A DNA stretch of 64,000 bases, from assembly GCF_004362665.1 (NCBI RefSeq), contig NZ_SNXR01000011.1, forward strand, positions 248,001-312,000, in the 5' to 3' direction. The notes under the pieces were generated by a model. It did no database searches. It worked only from the letters and a program-made list of their open reading frames with translations, and was not told the origin of the DNA. The DNA is from Flavobacterium dankookense (GTDB taxonomy: Bacteria; Bacteroidota; Bacteroidia; Flavobacteriales; Flavobacteriaceae). A program made the position numbers and the translations under genes. Below, in pieces: positions 7,729 through 15,708 of the stretch (position 1 is its first letter; the number at the start of each line of letters is the position of its first letter).

Positions 7729-8709
7729 CTATCTCTTATTAAACTCCTCATGATTATCAATAAATGTAATTTTTCTAGTAGGAGCAATGTTTACTCGCAA
7801 ATCAAAAATATCAAATCTATTGTAATGTCCGAGAATGTCGTGCATTTGTTTGGGTTGGATGCATTTCTGCAAATCGATATCGGCGTACACAATTCCTTCG
7901 TCGTCAATTAATGGATCACCAATTACAGCACCATTTGGACCAATAAATCCTGAAAAAGCAGAACTTTTTCGGTCTAATAGTTCGTCAACATTGGGAACAT
8001 CGGCACGCAAGGCATCTTTTATTTCTTGCGAAATCGTTGAACACGAAACGATAGTAAATAATTTTCCTTCGAATGAATGTGCGGCTGCTCTAATTTTGAT
8101 TGCTTCTGCCATATCGTAATCTGGTGGCGCAACTGGAAGCGAAATGTAGTTGGCAATGTGAATTAATTCGCCTTGTGAAAGTAACGTGAAACGTGCTAAT
8201 GTATTGGTGTTTTCACCACATGCCAACGTTCCAATTGGTCCAATTTCTGTATTGTATACTTTTAAAGAAGAACCGTCGCCCGATGTCCAAGTGAGCTTTT
8301 CTGCCCAAGTTGGTACTAGTTTTCTATGTTTTCCAATTAGGTTTCCGTTGTTGTCGATGATTAAATTGGTGTTGTAAATTTCACCATAACTATCGCCGCG
8401 TTCGTTGATGCCGATTACTATATGGATATTATAATCTTTTGCTGCTTGAAACAAGGATTGCATCGAAGCATCGGTAACTTTTACAGAAGATTTATATAAT
8501 TCTTCGTACCATTTACTTCCTTGTACTGGTGTCATGATCCAATTCCAATACGGATAACCCGCAATGAAAACTTCGGGAAAAGCGATTAATTGTGCTCCGT
8601 TTTGACTGGCTTCTTTGATGAAAGAAATGGCTTTGTCAATCGTTTTTTCTACGTTTAAAAAAACTGGTGATGTTTGTACGGTTGCGGCTTTGAATTTTTT
8701 GAATTCCAT
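7729..8709 (-). CDS. Nitrilase-superfamily carbon-nitrogen hydrolase
   Basis: This 326-residue protein contains the complete Glu-Lys-Cys triad of the nitrilase superfamily: Glu46 in AFPEVFIAGYPYW, Lys130 in KHRKLVPT and Cys164 in ACGENTNTLAR. The segments around these residues, and the following LLSQGELIHIANY, resemble true nitrilases (branch 1), but the usual CWE at the nucleophile is CGE. Two jobs fit the operon. It could hydrolyse an aromatic nitrile feeding the pathway, or, as an amidase, release ammonia from an amide ring-cleavage product such as maleamate. Sequence alone does not decide between them. Confidence 0.8.
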   Translation of the reverse strand: MEFKKFKAATVQTSPVFLNVEKTIDKAISFIKEASQNGAQLIAFPEVFIAGYPYWNWIMTPVQGSKWYEELYKSSVKVTDASMQSLFQAAKDYNIHIVIGINERGDSYGEIYNTNLIIDNNGNLIGKHRKLVPTWAEKLTWTSGDGSSLKVYNTEIGPIGTLACGENTNTLARFTLLSQGELIHIANYISLPVAPPDYDMAEAIKIRAAAHSFEGKLFTIVSCSTISQEIKDALRADVPNVDELLDRKSSAFSGFIGPNGAVIGDPLIDDEGIVYADIDLQKCIQPKQMHDILGHYNRFDIFDLRVNIAPTRKITFIDNHEEFNKR

Positions 8710-8769
8710 ATTCTATTTTTTTTTGAACGCGGATGAAACGGATTTACAAACGCGGATTTTAACGGATTT
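8710..8769. repeat. ACGGATTT-type intergenic repeat
   Basis: Four copies of CGGAT(T/G) words occur in 60 bases (AACGCGGAT, AACGGATTT, AACGCGGATTTT, AACGGATTTT). Related words recur at 9272-9312 and 42131-42190. Confidence 0.7.
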
Positions 8770-9198
8770 TTATTTCGTAATTTCTAATTTGTAATTCATA
8801 ATTTTTTCCTTCATTTCCTCGTTGAAAGCTTCGGCTTTGATGCTTTGTCGGTCTTCTTGAATGGCTACGTTTACGAGTGTTACTTCGCCTTCGAGTACGG
8901 TTTTTTCTTTTTCATTTATAAATTGAAATCCGCAGATGATGGAGGAGTTTTTTAGTTCTTTTACCCAAAGTGATTTGGTTAGAATTTCGCCAATTCTTGC
9001 TGCATTTTTGAATTGCACTTTTAGGTCAACGGTTGGAATTCCGTTGGTTTCGTGAATTTTGGAAAATGGTCTTTCTAATGCTTCTTCAAACCAGTCTTCT
9101 ACTAAATCATTGAGCATTTCTAAAAATCGTGGATAGAAAACTATTCCGGCATAGTCGATGTGTTTGAAACGTATTTTTTCTTGTTTTATGAATTTCAT
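8770..9198 (-). CDS. Hotdog-fold acyl-CoA thioesterase (4-hydroxybenzoyl-CoA type)
   Basis: The 142-residue protein has the hotdog thioesterase start (KIRFKHIDYAGIVFYPRF), where the Asp-Tyr-Ala-Gly segment carries the active-site acid of the 4-hydroxybenzoyl-CoA thioesterase family. It ends in ALEGEVTLVNV-like strands. In this operon it most plausibly releases the hydroxylated aromatic acid from its CoA ester after 5-hydroxylation, so that a gentisate-type dioxygenase can use the free acid. It lies between the CoA ligase and the nitrilase gene, with repeat-filled gaps on both sides. Confidence 0.82.
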   Translation of the reverse strand: MKFIKQEKIRFKHIDYAGIVFYPRFLEMLNDLVEDWFEEALERPFSKIHETNGIPTVDLKVQFKNAARIGEILTKSLWVKELKNSSIICGFQFINEKEKTVLEGEVTLVNVAIQEDRQSIKAEAFNEEMKEKIMNYKLEITK

Positions 9199-9271
9199 TT
9201 GTTATTTTTTACTCGAATTGCACAAATTTGCACGAATTCTGATGATTGTGTTTATTTTACTTATTTTTTGC

Positions 9272-9420
9272 CACGGATTAAACTGATTTTACAGATTAAC
9301 ACGGATTTTAAATTTGTTACTAGTCATTCCTGATGTTTTAGCCCAGATAGTAGTGGAAATCCTTTTCTTTTTTTCTTTAAAAAAAGAAAAGATTGCAACG
9401 GATAGCTGGAAATAGCTCCA
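9272..9420. repeat. Composite intergenic repeat with a perfect 13-bp hairpin
   Basis: The 230-base gap between ligase and thioesterase genes holds CACGGATT words (9272-9312) and then a structured block. CTTTTCTTTTTTT (9362-9374) pairs perfectly with AAAAAAAGAAAAG (9379-9391) around a CTTT loop. The hairpin is flanked by direct repeats of the form GATAG-TGGAAAT (from 9346 and from 9401). It resembles dispersed intergenic repeats of flavobacteria. No coding potential is seen. Confidence 0.75.
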
Positions 9421-9428
9421 AAAAATAA

Positions 9429-11033
9429 CTAACTTTTTAATTTAAATCGTTGAATTTTACCAGTTTCTGTTTTGGGTAATGTTTCAACAAAATAAATTAC
9501 TCTTGGATATTTGTATGGTGCAGCGACTTGCTTGAACCAATGTTGAATGTGATTTTTCATGTTTTCTGACGCGTTTGATTTTTCTTTTAAAACAATGTGC
9601 GCACAAACTAACATGCCACGTTCTTCGTCGGGCAAACCAACTACTGCACATTCTAAAATAGCTTCATGGGTTAGTAAAACACTTTCTACTTCAATCGCTG
9701 CAATGTTGTATCCAGCGGAAATAATCATGTCGTCGCCACGAGCTACGAACCAAAAATAGCCGTCTTCGTCTTGACGAAATATATCGCCTGTGATGTTCCA
9801 ACCGTTTTCGACATATTCTTTTTGTTTTTCTTTACGATTTAGATATTTGCAACCTGTAATGCCACGAACTGCCAATCTTCCGGCTTGATTTCTTGGGACT
9901 TCATTTCCGTTTGTATCAATAATTTTTGCTTCGTAACCTGTTATTGGTAAGCCAGTTGCACCAGATTTGATATTGGTTTCGTTGGACGATATAAAGATAT
10001 GCAAAAGTTCGGTTGCGCCAATACCATCGATGATTTTCAAACCAGTAGCTTCATACCAATCTTGCCAAACTTTCAAGGGTAGCGTTTCTCCTGCTGAAAC
10101 ACATTTGCGTAAGCTGGAAATATTAAATTCATTTACTTTGGTTGTTATAATTCGCCAAGCCGTTGGTGCTGTGAAACATATGGTTATTTTGTAATCTTGT
10201 ATGGCTTGTAGCAAAAGGTCTGGCGAAGGTTTTTCTATTAAAAATGTTGATGCTCCAAAATACATTGGGAATAAAACCAATCCACCTAGACCAAAGGTAA
10301 ATCCAATTGGCGGACTTCCTGTAAATACATCATTTTGAGTTGGTTGTAATGAATAATTTGGAAAAGCTTCGCAAATATTTAAAATGTCTCTATGATAGTG
10401 AGCCGTCATTTTTGGCAAACCTGTTGTTCCCGAAGTAAATCCGATTAGCGCAACACTGTCAGCTTTGGAATGAAAATTATCAAAAGTTTTGGGTTTGGTA
10501 GTCATTAATTGTTCCAAATTTCCATTTCTGTAGAAGCAGACTTCTTGTAGAAAATCTGATTTTACAAAATTCATTTCTTCGGATAATTCGCTGTCGCAAA
10601 AGGCATGACTGATTTCGGCACAATTAATTATGGTTGTTAATTCTTTGGAGCGAAGAAGTGGCATGGTTGCAACTACAATTCCGCCAGCTTTTAAAATGGC
10701 AAACCAACAAGCGACCATCATTGGATTGTTAGCAGAACGAATTAAAACTCTATTTCCTGATTTTAATCCCAAATCATCCACTAAAACATGAGCAATTTGA
10801 TTGGCTTTTTCATATAAATCTTGATAGTTCCAAGTTTCTGTGAATGTACGAATGCAAATGTTGTTACCATTTCCAATTTCGATATGATAATCCAATAATC
10901 GATGAACACAATTTGGTCCCGAAATTTCGGGATCTGAATGACTGAATTGCGGTAAATCCAAGAAAGTATAATCAGGTTGTAAATCCTGATTAGGAAGATT
11001 GTTGTGTGTAAAATTATCTTCGTAATGTTTCAT
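9429..11033 (-). CDS. Aryl-CoA ligase of the 2-aminobenzoate/benzoate-CoA ligase type
   Basis: The 534-residue enzyme is an ANL-superfamily adenylate-forming ligase. The ATP motif GFTSGTTGLPK is near residue 198, SAGETLPLKVW and DGIGATELLHIF carry the acyl-binding and A5 segments, and the A10 lysine is in TETGKIQRFK close to the C-terminus. DGIGATE-LHIF is characteristic of the 2-aminobenzoate- and benzoate-CoA ligase group. It would activate an aromatic acid (anthranilate, salicylate or benzoate) as its CoA ester in the cytoplasm. It lies 21 bases downstream of the monooxygenase/reductase gene that would use the product. Confidence 0.88.
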   Translation of the reverse strand: MKHYEDNFTHNNLPNQDLQPDYTFLDLPQFSHSDPEISGPNCVHRLLDYHIEIGNGNNICIRTFTETWNYQDLYEKANQIAHVLVDDLGLKSGNRVLIRSANNPMMVACWFAILKAGGIVVATMPLLRSKELTTIINCAEISHAFCDSELSEEMNFVKSDFLQEVCFYRNGNLEQLMTTKPKTFDNFHSKADSVALIGFTSGTTGLPKMTAHYHRDILNICEAFPNYSLQPTQNDVFTGSPPIGFTFGLGGLVLFPMYFGASTFLIEKPSPDLLLQAIQDYKITICFTAPTAWRIITTKVNEFNISSLRKCVSAGETLPLKVWQDWYEATGLKIIDGIGATELLHIFISSNETNIKSGATGLPITGYEAKIIDTNGNEVPRNQAGRLAVRGITGCKYLNRKEKQKEYVENGWNITGDIFRQDEDGYFWFVARGDDMIISAGYNIAAIEVESVLLTHEAILECAVVGLPDEERGMLVCAHIVLKEKSNASENMKNHIQHWFKQVAAPYKYPRVIYFVETLPKTETGKIQRFKLKS

Positions 11034-11054
11034 AAAATAATTTCTAATTCATGA

Positions 11055-13355
11055 TTATTTCTTGTTGCTCTTCGGTTTCAACGCTTTTTTCATTCCTTCG
11101 GTTTGTCTTCGTTCTGAAGCTTTTAATGGATATAAATGTGAAATTCCCATTTTGTATTGATTTGGAATATCTTCAGGTTGAAATTGTTCATAGGCTTGTG
11201 CGTTGCGCACAAAATTAGCATCGAGCAACATCGGTTTTCCTAAAGCCACTAAATCAGCTTTACCATTTAAAATTATGGTGTTTATTTGATCGATATCGGT
11301 TATGTTTCCAGCAGTAATCGTTGGAATATTTACTGTATTTCGAATAGTATCTGAAAACGGAACTTGCCACATTCTTCCTGTTTGGGGTTTTTGATTAGCT
11401 ACAGTATTTCCAGATGATACATTGATGATATCTGCTCCAGCGTTTTTAAAAGCCGTTGCAATTGCGATTACATCTTCGTCTGAAATTCCGTTTTCTGTCC
11501 AATCTGTTGCTGAAATTCGAACCGACATTGGTTTTTCTTTTGGAAAAACGTTTCGCATTTCGGTGAAAACACGTAAAGGAAATTTTAATCGGTTTTCGAT
11601 GCTTCCGCCAAATTTATCATTTCGAATATTAGTCAACGGCGATAGGAAGGAAGCCAATAAAAATCCATGATGTGCTTGCAATTCTATCATGTCAAAATCG
11701 GTTTCATCTGCATTTTTTGTTGCTTGTATGAATTGAGAAGTAACCAAATCCATATCTGATAAAGTCATTTCTGTTGGTGTTGCAGCATTTTCATTAAAAG
11801 GAACAGCCGAAGCCGAAAGTAATTCCCAATTTTCACCAGAAAAATTTTCTTCCCACGGAATTTTAGAACCACCTTTTCGACCTGAATGACCTAATTGAAT
11901 TCCGATTTTAGTTTGTGTATTTTGATGAATGAAATTAGTTATTCTTTTCCATTCATTTATTTGATTTTCATTATAAATACCTGCACAACCTAAAGTAATA
12001 CGTCCAGTTTCTGAAACAGCCGTCATTTCAGTCATTATTAATCCTAAACCACCAATCGCTCTGGATGTATAGTGTTGAAAATGCCAATCGTTTACCAAAC
12101 CATTTTTTGCTGAATATTGTCCCATGGATGACATTACAATTCGGTTTTGGAGTTCTAAATTTCGCAATTTGAATTTTGAAAATGCAGCTGGCATCTCGAC
12201 TGCGCTCGATGTGACAATTTGATTTTTATTATTGAATTCACTTAAAACCTTATCTGTAAATGATTTATCGCGCAAACGAAGATTTTCGAAAGTTACTTTT
12301 TTAGAACGGGTCATGCATCCGAATGCAAATTGGTAAAATGGATGTTGGTTGTTTCTATCCATATTTTCAAACCAATCAAGCGATACCAATGCTGCATGTT
12401 GTATCATTTCAACTGTATTTCTCCTGGATTTATCATACTGTTGAAAAGCAGCTTGCACATCATTTGGATTTGCTAAAACAGCATCAGACAGACCAATGGC
12501 GCTATCCATGGCTAATTTTGTTCCTGAACCGATGGAATAATGTGCCGTGGCTTTGGCATCGCCGAGAAGAACGATGTTTTTATGATACCATTTTTCGTTG
12601 GTAATATGAGGGAATTGACGCCAATTGGATTTATTAGTAATTAATGAATGACCATCTAATTCTTGAGCAAAAATAGTTTCGATTTTTGAAACAGTATCGG
12701 CTTCATTGGTGATTTCAAACCCATGTTTTTCCCAAGTTTCATTACTACATTCAAAAATCCATGTGCTCATTCCTGGTTCGTATTGATAAGAATGAGCTAC
12801 AATCAATCCGTGTTCTGTATTTCTAAAAAAATAAGTAAAAGCATCCAATGGTTTTGTTGAACCACACCACACAAAACGATTTTGTTTCAATGCTATTTTT
12901 GTTCCAAATTGGTCTTGAAACTGTGTTCTAATCTGACTTCCGATACCATCACAAGCCACAATAATATCTGAATTTGAAAATTGAGATAAGTCGTTAATAT
13001 TTTGTTCGAAGTGCAGTTTTATACCTTCTTCAAGGCAACGTTGATGCAGTAATTGTAACAATTTTTTTCTGGAACAGCCACAAAATCCATTCCCAGCTAT
13101 GTTTACACTTTGTCCATCGCGAGCAATGATGATATCATCCCAATAAGCAAAATTTGAACGAATTAAATCGTAGGATTGCATGTCTCTTTTTAGGAATTCG
13201 CTTAAGGTTTCATCTGAAAAAACAACTCCAAAACCGAAACTGTCATCGGGTTTATTGCGTTCGTACACGGTTATTTCCCAATCAGGACGTGCTTTTTTTG
13301 TTAATATCGAAAAGTACAATCCGCCTGGACCGCCACCAATTACTGTTATTTTCAT
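11055..13355 (-). CDS. Fused aryl-CoA 5-monooxygenase / old-yellow-enzyme reductase
   Basis: The 766-residue protein joins two flavoenzymes. Residues 1-385 are an FAD aromatic hydroxylase with the Rossmann motif GGGPGGLYF (7-15) and the second FAD motif GDAKATAHYSIGSG. Residues from about 393 are an old-yellow-enzyme TIM barrel (KLRNLELQNRIVMSSMGQYS, then QLGHSGRKG, then the FMN segment near ITAGNI). This architecture matches 2-aminobenzoyl-CoA monooxygenase/reductase and proteins called bifunctional salicylyl-CoA 5-hydroxylase/oxidoreductase. The first reaction is hydroxylation at C5 of the CoA-bound ring; the second domain can reduce the ring. Which of the two activities dominates here is not decidable. 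Confidence 0.9.
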   Translation of the reverse strand: MKITVIGGGPGGLYFSILTKKARPDWEITVYERNKPDDSFGFGVVFSDETLSEFLKRDMQSYDLIRSNFAYWDDIIIARDGQSVNIAGNGFCGCSRKKLLQLLHQRCLEEGIKLHFEQNINDLSQFSNSDIIVACDGIGSQIRTQFQDQFGTKIALKQNRFVWCGSTKPLDAFTYFFRNTEHGLIVAHSYQYEPGMSTWIFECSNETWEKHGFEITNEADTVSKIETIFAQELDGHSLITNKSNWRQFPHITNEKWYHKNIVLLGDAKATAHYSIGSGTKLAMDSAIGLSDAVLANPNDVQAAFQQYDKSRRNTVEMIQHAALVSLDWFENMDRNNQHPFYQFAFGCMTRSKKVTFENLRLRDKSFTDKVLSEFNNKNQIVTSSAVEMPAAFSKFKLRNLELQNRIVMSSMGQYSAKNGLVNDWHFQHYTSRAIGGLGLIMTEMTAVSETGRITLGCAGIYNENQINEWKRITNFIHQNTQTKIGIQLGHSGRKGGSKIPWEENFSGENWELLSASAVPFNENAATPTEMTLSDMDLVTSQFIQATKNADETDFDMIELQAHHGFLLASFLSPLTNIRNDKFGGSIENRLKFPLRVFTEMRNVFPKEKPMSVRISATDWTENGISDEDVIAIATAFKNAGADIINVSSGNTVANQKPQTGRMWQVPFSDTIRNTVNIPTITAGNITDIDQINTIILNGKADLVALGKPMLLDANFVRNAQAYEQFQPEDIPNQYKMGISHLYPLKASERRQTEGMKKALKPKSNKK

Positions 13356-13472
13356 GTTGTCATTGCAAGGAAAGAAGCAATCTTATCCTCATTTTATATT
13401 TTTATTAAACACAGTTTTCTCAAATTTTCACAAATTATTGAAGTTGAATTTTGAGTTTGACTTTTGATATTG

Positions 13473-14078
13473 TCAACTTCTTTTTATTGAAAAAATCTCA
13501 CCTATTTTACTATAATTTGAACCGGCTAATCTCGATACAGGTTTGTATGTTTCTAAGTTGATTTTATAGTCTTCTAACAATACTTGATCATCAAAATGCA
13601 TCATGACAATACGTCCAATAACAACGCAAGCGCCACCTTGTTGATGTCCTTCAAGAAAATAATGATGCACTAATTCACATTCAAAATGAATTTTACTTTC
13701 TTTGACGCGCATTGGTTTTACTTTTATAGATGGAATTGGTCTAAGATTAGCTAAATCAAATTCACTTTCGTCAGCAGGAATACTTTGGGATGTGGTGTTC
13801 ATTTGCTCAACAGTATCTTCGGTAACCATATTCACGACAAATTGTTTAGTTGCTAGAACATTGTTTAATGTGTCTTTGTTTTTGTCGTTATCTCTTCGAG
13901 TAGAAAACATAACATGTGGCGGATCATCGCCAAGCATATTGAAATAGGAAAAAGGAGCAAGGTTGTTAATTCCGTCTTCGCTAATGGAAGAAATCCAACC
14001 AATTGGTCTAGGAATTATTGAACCTGTAAGCAGTTTGTATACTGCTGAGCGTTCTAAATCATCAGGATTGAATTGCAT
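13473..14078 (-). CDS. Flavin reductase-like FMN-binding protein
   Basis: This 201-residue protein matches the flavin reductase-like split-barrel family: RPIGWISSISEDGINNLAPFSYFNMLGDDPP near the N-terminus is given here by position (residues 23-53), and FECELVHHY lies later. Such proteins bind FMN or FAD and reduce it with NAD(P)H, or act on small substrates. As the first gene of the aromatic operon (118 bases before the monooxygenase gene) it may supply reduced flavin or act on a pathway intermediate. The monooxygenase has its own FAD site, so a separate reductase would not normally be needed. Confidence 0.8.
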   Translation of the reverse strand: MQFNPDDLERSAVYKLLTGSIIPRPIGWISSISEDGINNLAPFSYFNMLGDDPPHVMFSTRRDNDKNKDTLNNVLATKQFVVNMVTEDTVEQMNTTSQSIPADESEFDLANLRPIPSIKVKPMRVKESKIHFECELVHHYFLEGHQQGGACVVIGRIVMMHFDDQVLLEDYKINLETYKPVSRLAGSNYSKIGEIFSIKRS

Positions 14079-14097
14079 TGTAGTTTAGTTGTTTCTA

Positions 14098-14105
14098 CAA
14101 ATATA
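14098..14105 (-). promoter_or_regulatory. -7 element of the aromatic operon promoter
   Basis: Read on the minus strand this is TATATTTG, a match to TAnnTTTG, 20 bases before the ATG at 14078. It is the best promoter candidate for the operon. No clear -33 box is visible. Confidence 0.4.
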
Positions 14106-14144
14106 TTCAAAAACTATAAATTAAATGAAAACATCCAAAAACAA

Positions 14145-14171
14145 AACAGCAACTAAAGATTAGTTGCTGTT
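14145..14171 (-). terminator. Terminator of the ECF sigma operon
   Basis: AACAGCAACTAA pairs perfectly with TTAGTTGCTGTT around a 3-base loop. On the minus strand it is followed by TTGTTTTTGG. It ends the operon whose last gene stops at 14202. Confidence 0.8.
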
Positions 14172-14201
14172 AGCAGTAAAATGAAGTATTATAAATTGAA
14201 A

Positions 14202-14660
14202 TTATCTTCCTCGTTTTTCTCTGATTTGTTGCAATAGTTTTTTGTTAAATCCGTCTTCTGCTTTTTTTAGTTTTAGGATTTTTGTAGCTGGCAAAACGTT
14301 TTTTAAATTGGCTACAAATTTTTTGCGTAACAAATGCAATTCGTCTTCTGAGCTTTCCATTTGAGCGAGTAGTGTAGTGGCTTCTTTTTCGGAAAGGTTA
14401 TCAAAATCAGTATCGTCTATTCGGTTTAAATGCGCTTTTAATTTTTCTCTTCTGATTTGGTTTTGTTTTTCTTCAAACTCATTGTATAAAGGCCAAAATT
14501 TAGTTGCTTCATCTGGCGTTAAATTTAATTCATTGGTGATGTAAGCTACTTTTATTGATTTAACTTGTTCTTTTTTCTGCTTTAAAAGTCGCCCGTTTTG
14601 AGAGAACGAAAGTGTAGTTGTAATCAGTAGTATAAATGCTAGTAGTGATTTGATATTCAT
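14202..14660 (-). CDS. Spy/CpxP-like periplasmic protein of an ECF operon
   Basis: The 152-residue product has a signal peptide ending near SFSQ and an all-helical, highly charged body with an LTPDEATKFWPLYNEFEEK motif like the LTxxQ segments of Spy/CpxP and heavy-metal-resistance sensor proteins. Flavobacterial homologues are called sensor of ECF-type sigma factor. It is the third gene after the sigma factor and an anti-sigma-like gene, starting five bases after the latter, so it probably senses envelope conditions in the periplasm. The ligand is not evident. Confidence 0.78.
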   Translation of the reverse strand: MNIKSLLAFILLITTTLSFSQNGRLLKQKKEQVKSIKVAYITNELNLTPDEATKFWPLYNEFEEKQNQIRREKLKAHLNRIDDTDFDNLSEKEATTLLAQMESSEDELHLLRKKFVANLKNVLPATKILKLKKAEDGFNKKLLQQIREKRGR

Positions 14661-14664
14661 AATA

Positions 14665-15075
14665 TTAATTTGTTAAATAGTGTTCTAAATCAGAACTGTT
14701 TATTAATGTTTCTTCAATAAGGTCTTCTTCGAGATTGTAATCTACTTTTAGTTTCTCAATGTCTTCTTGTTCCAAGAGGTCAATGATATCATCTTGCGAA
14801 ACGGATGTATTTTGTGAGATATAATTTTCTAGAAATTCGCTATCTAGACTTGGTTTTGTATTGAATTGCTGAACCAATAAAATAGACATACTCACCACTG
14901 CAACCGCAGCAACGCTATACATCCAAACTTTTTTCTTTTTATAAAGCGGAATAACTTTTGGTGTTTCACTTGGTAGCTTGTCGTTAATTTTTTCTGATAA
15001 TGTAACAAAATAGTTTTCTGGTACTCTAAAACCAGTTTCTATTTTGGGTTCATTATCTAGGCTAAAGTTTTTCAT
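14665..15075 (-). CDS. Membrane-anchored anti-sigma-factor-like protein
   Basis: The 136-residue protein has a cytoplasmic N-terminus with FRVPENYFVTLSEKI, a single membrane span near residues 51-66 (VWMYSVAAVAVVSMSI) and an acidic periplasmic tail. The size, topology and position directly after an ECF sigma gene are those of flavobacterial anti-sigma proteins, though no zinc motif (HxxxCxxC) is present. It likely holds the sigma factor at the membrane until released. The function is inferred from context. Confidence 0.65.
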   Translation of the reverse strand: MKNFSLDNEPKIETGFRVPENYFVTLSEKINDKLPSETPKVIPLYKKKKVWMYSVAAVAVVSMSILLVQQFNTKPSLDSEFLENYISQNTSVSQDDIIDLLEQEDIEKLKVDYNLEEDLIEETLINSSDLEHYLTN

Positions 15076-15105
15076 ATTCTTTTGACAAAATTAGTAGCAA
15101 ATGGT

Positions 15106-15648
15106 TTAATTAGCATTCATAAAATCTTCTATTTTTTTTACCGCATGATGGTAGGAAGCTTTCAAAGCACCAACCGACGTTCCTAAAATCTTTGACATTT
15201 CTTCGTATTTAATTTCTTCAAAATACTTCATTTTAAAGACCAATTGTTGTTTTTCGGGAAGTAAAGCAATTGCTTTTTGAAGTTTGAGTTGAATTTCATT
15301 TCCATCAAAATAGCTGTCGGCTTTCAAATTATCAACAATCTTAGTTTGCATTGCTTCACTAGTGGTGTTATTTTTTTTTGCTTTTTGGTTAATAAATGTA
15401 ATAGCTTCATTAGTAGCAATACGATACATCCATGAGAATAGCTTACTATCACCTTTAAAATCCTTTAGGTATTGAAATACTTTTACAAAAGTGTTTTGCA
15501 ATACATCATCGGCATCATCATGGTTTAATACAATGTTTCGAATGTGGTTATACAACGGTTTTTGATAGTCGCGCAAGAGCTTTTGAAACGCTGTGTTTTG
15601 CGTTTTTGGGTTAAGCAATTCTTTGATAAAAACCTTTTCGTCTTGCAA
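15106..15648 (-). CDS. ECF-type RNA polymerase sigma factor
   Basis: The 180-residue protein has sigma region 2 with HDDADDVLQNTFVKVFQYL and FSWMYRIATNEAI, and region 4 with ALLPEKQQLVFKMKYFEE and the helix-turn-helix YEEMSKILGTSVGALKASYHHAV. This is the standard two-domain ECF layout. It heads a three-gene operon with the anti-sigma-like and Spy-like genes and probably drives an envelope-stress regulon. The start ATG at 15648 leaves a normal length for the family. Confidence 0.92.
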   Translation of the reverse strand: MQDEKVFIKELLNPKTQNTAFQKLLRDYQKPLYNHIRNIVLNHDDADDVLQNTFVKVFQYLKDFKGDSKLFSWMYRIATNEAITFINQKAKKNNTTSEAMQTKIVDNLKADSYFDGNEIQLKLQKAIALLPEKQQLVFKMKYFEEIKYEEMSKILGTSVGALKASYHHAVKKIEDFMNAN

Positions 15649-15708
15649 TGGATGGATTTTAGTATTGGAATAAAATTAAGTGAAAAGGTTTAATTCCGCT
15701 ACATAAAT

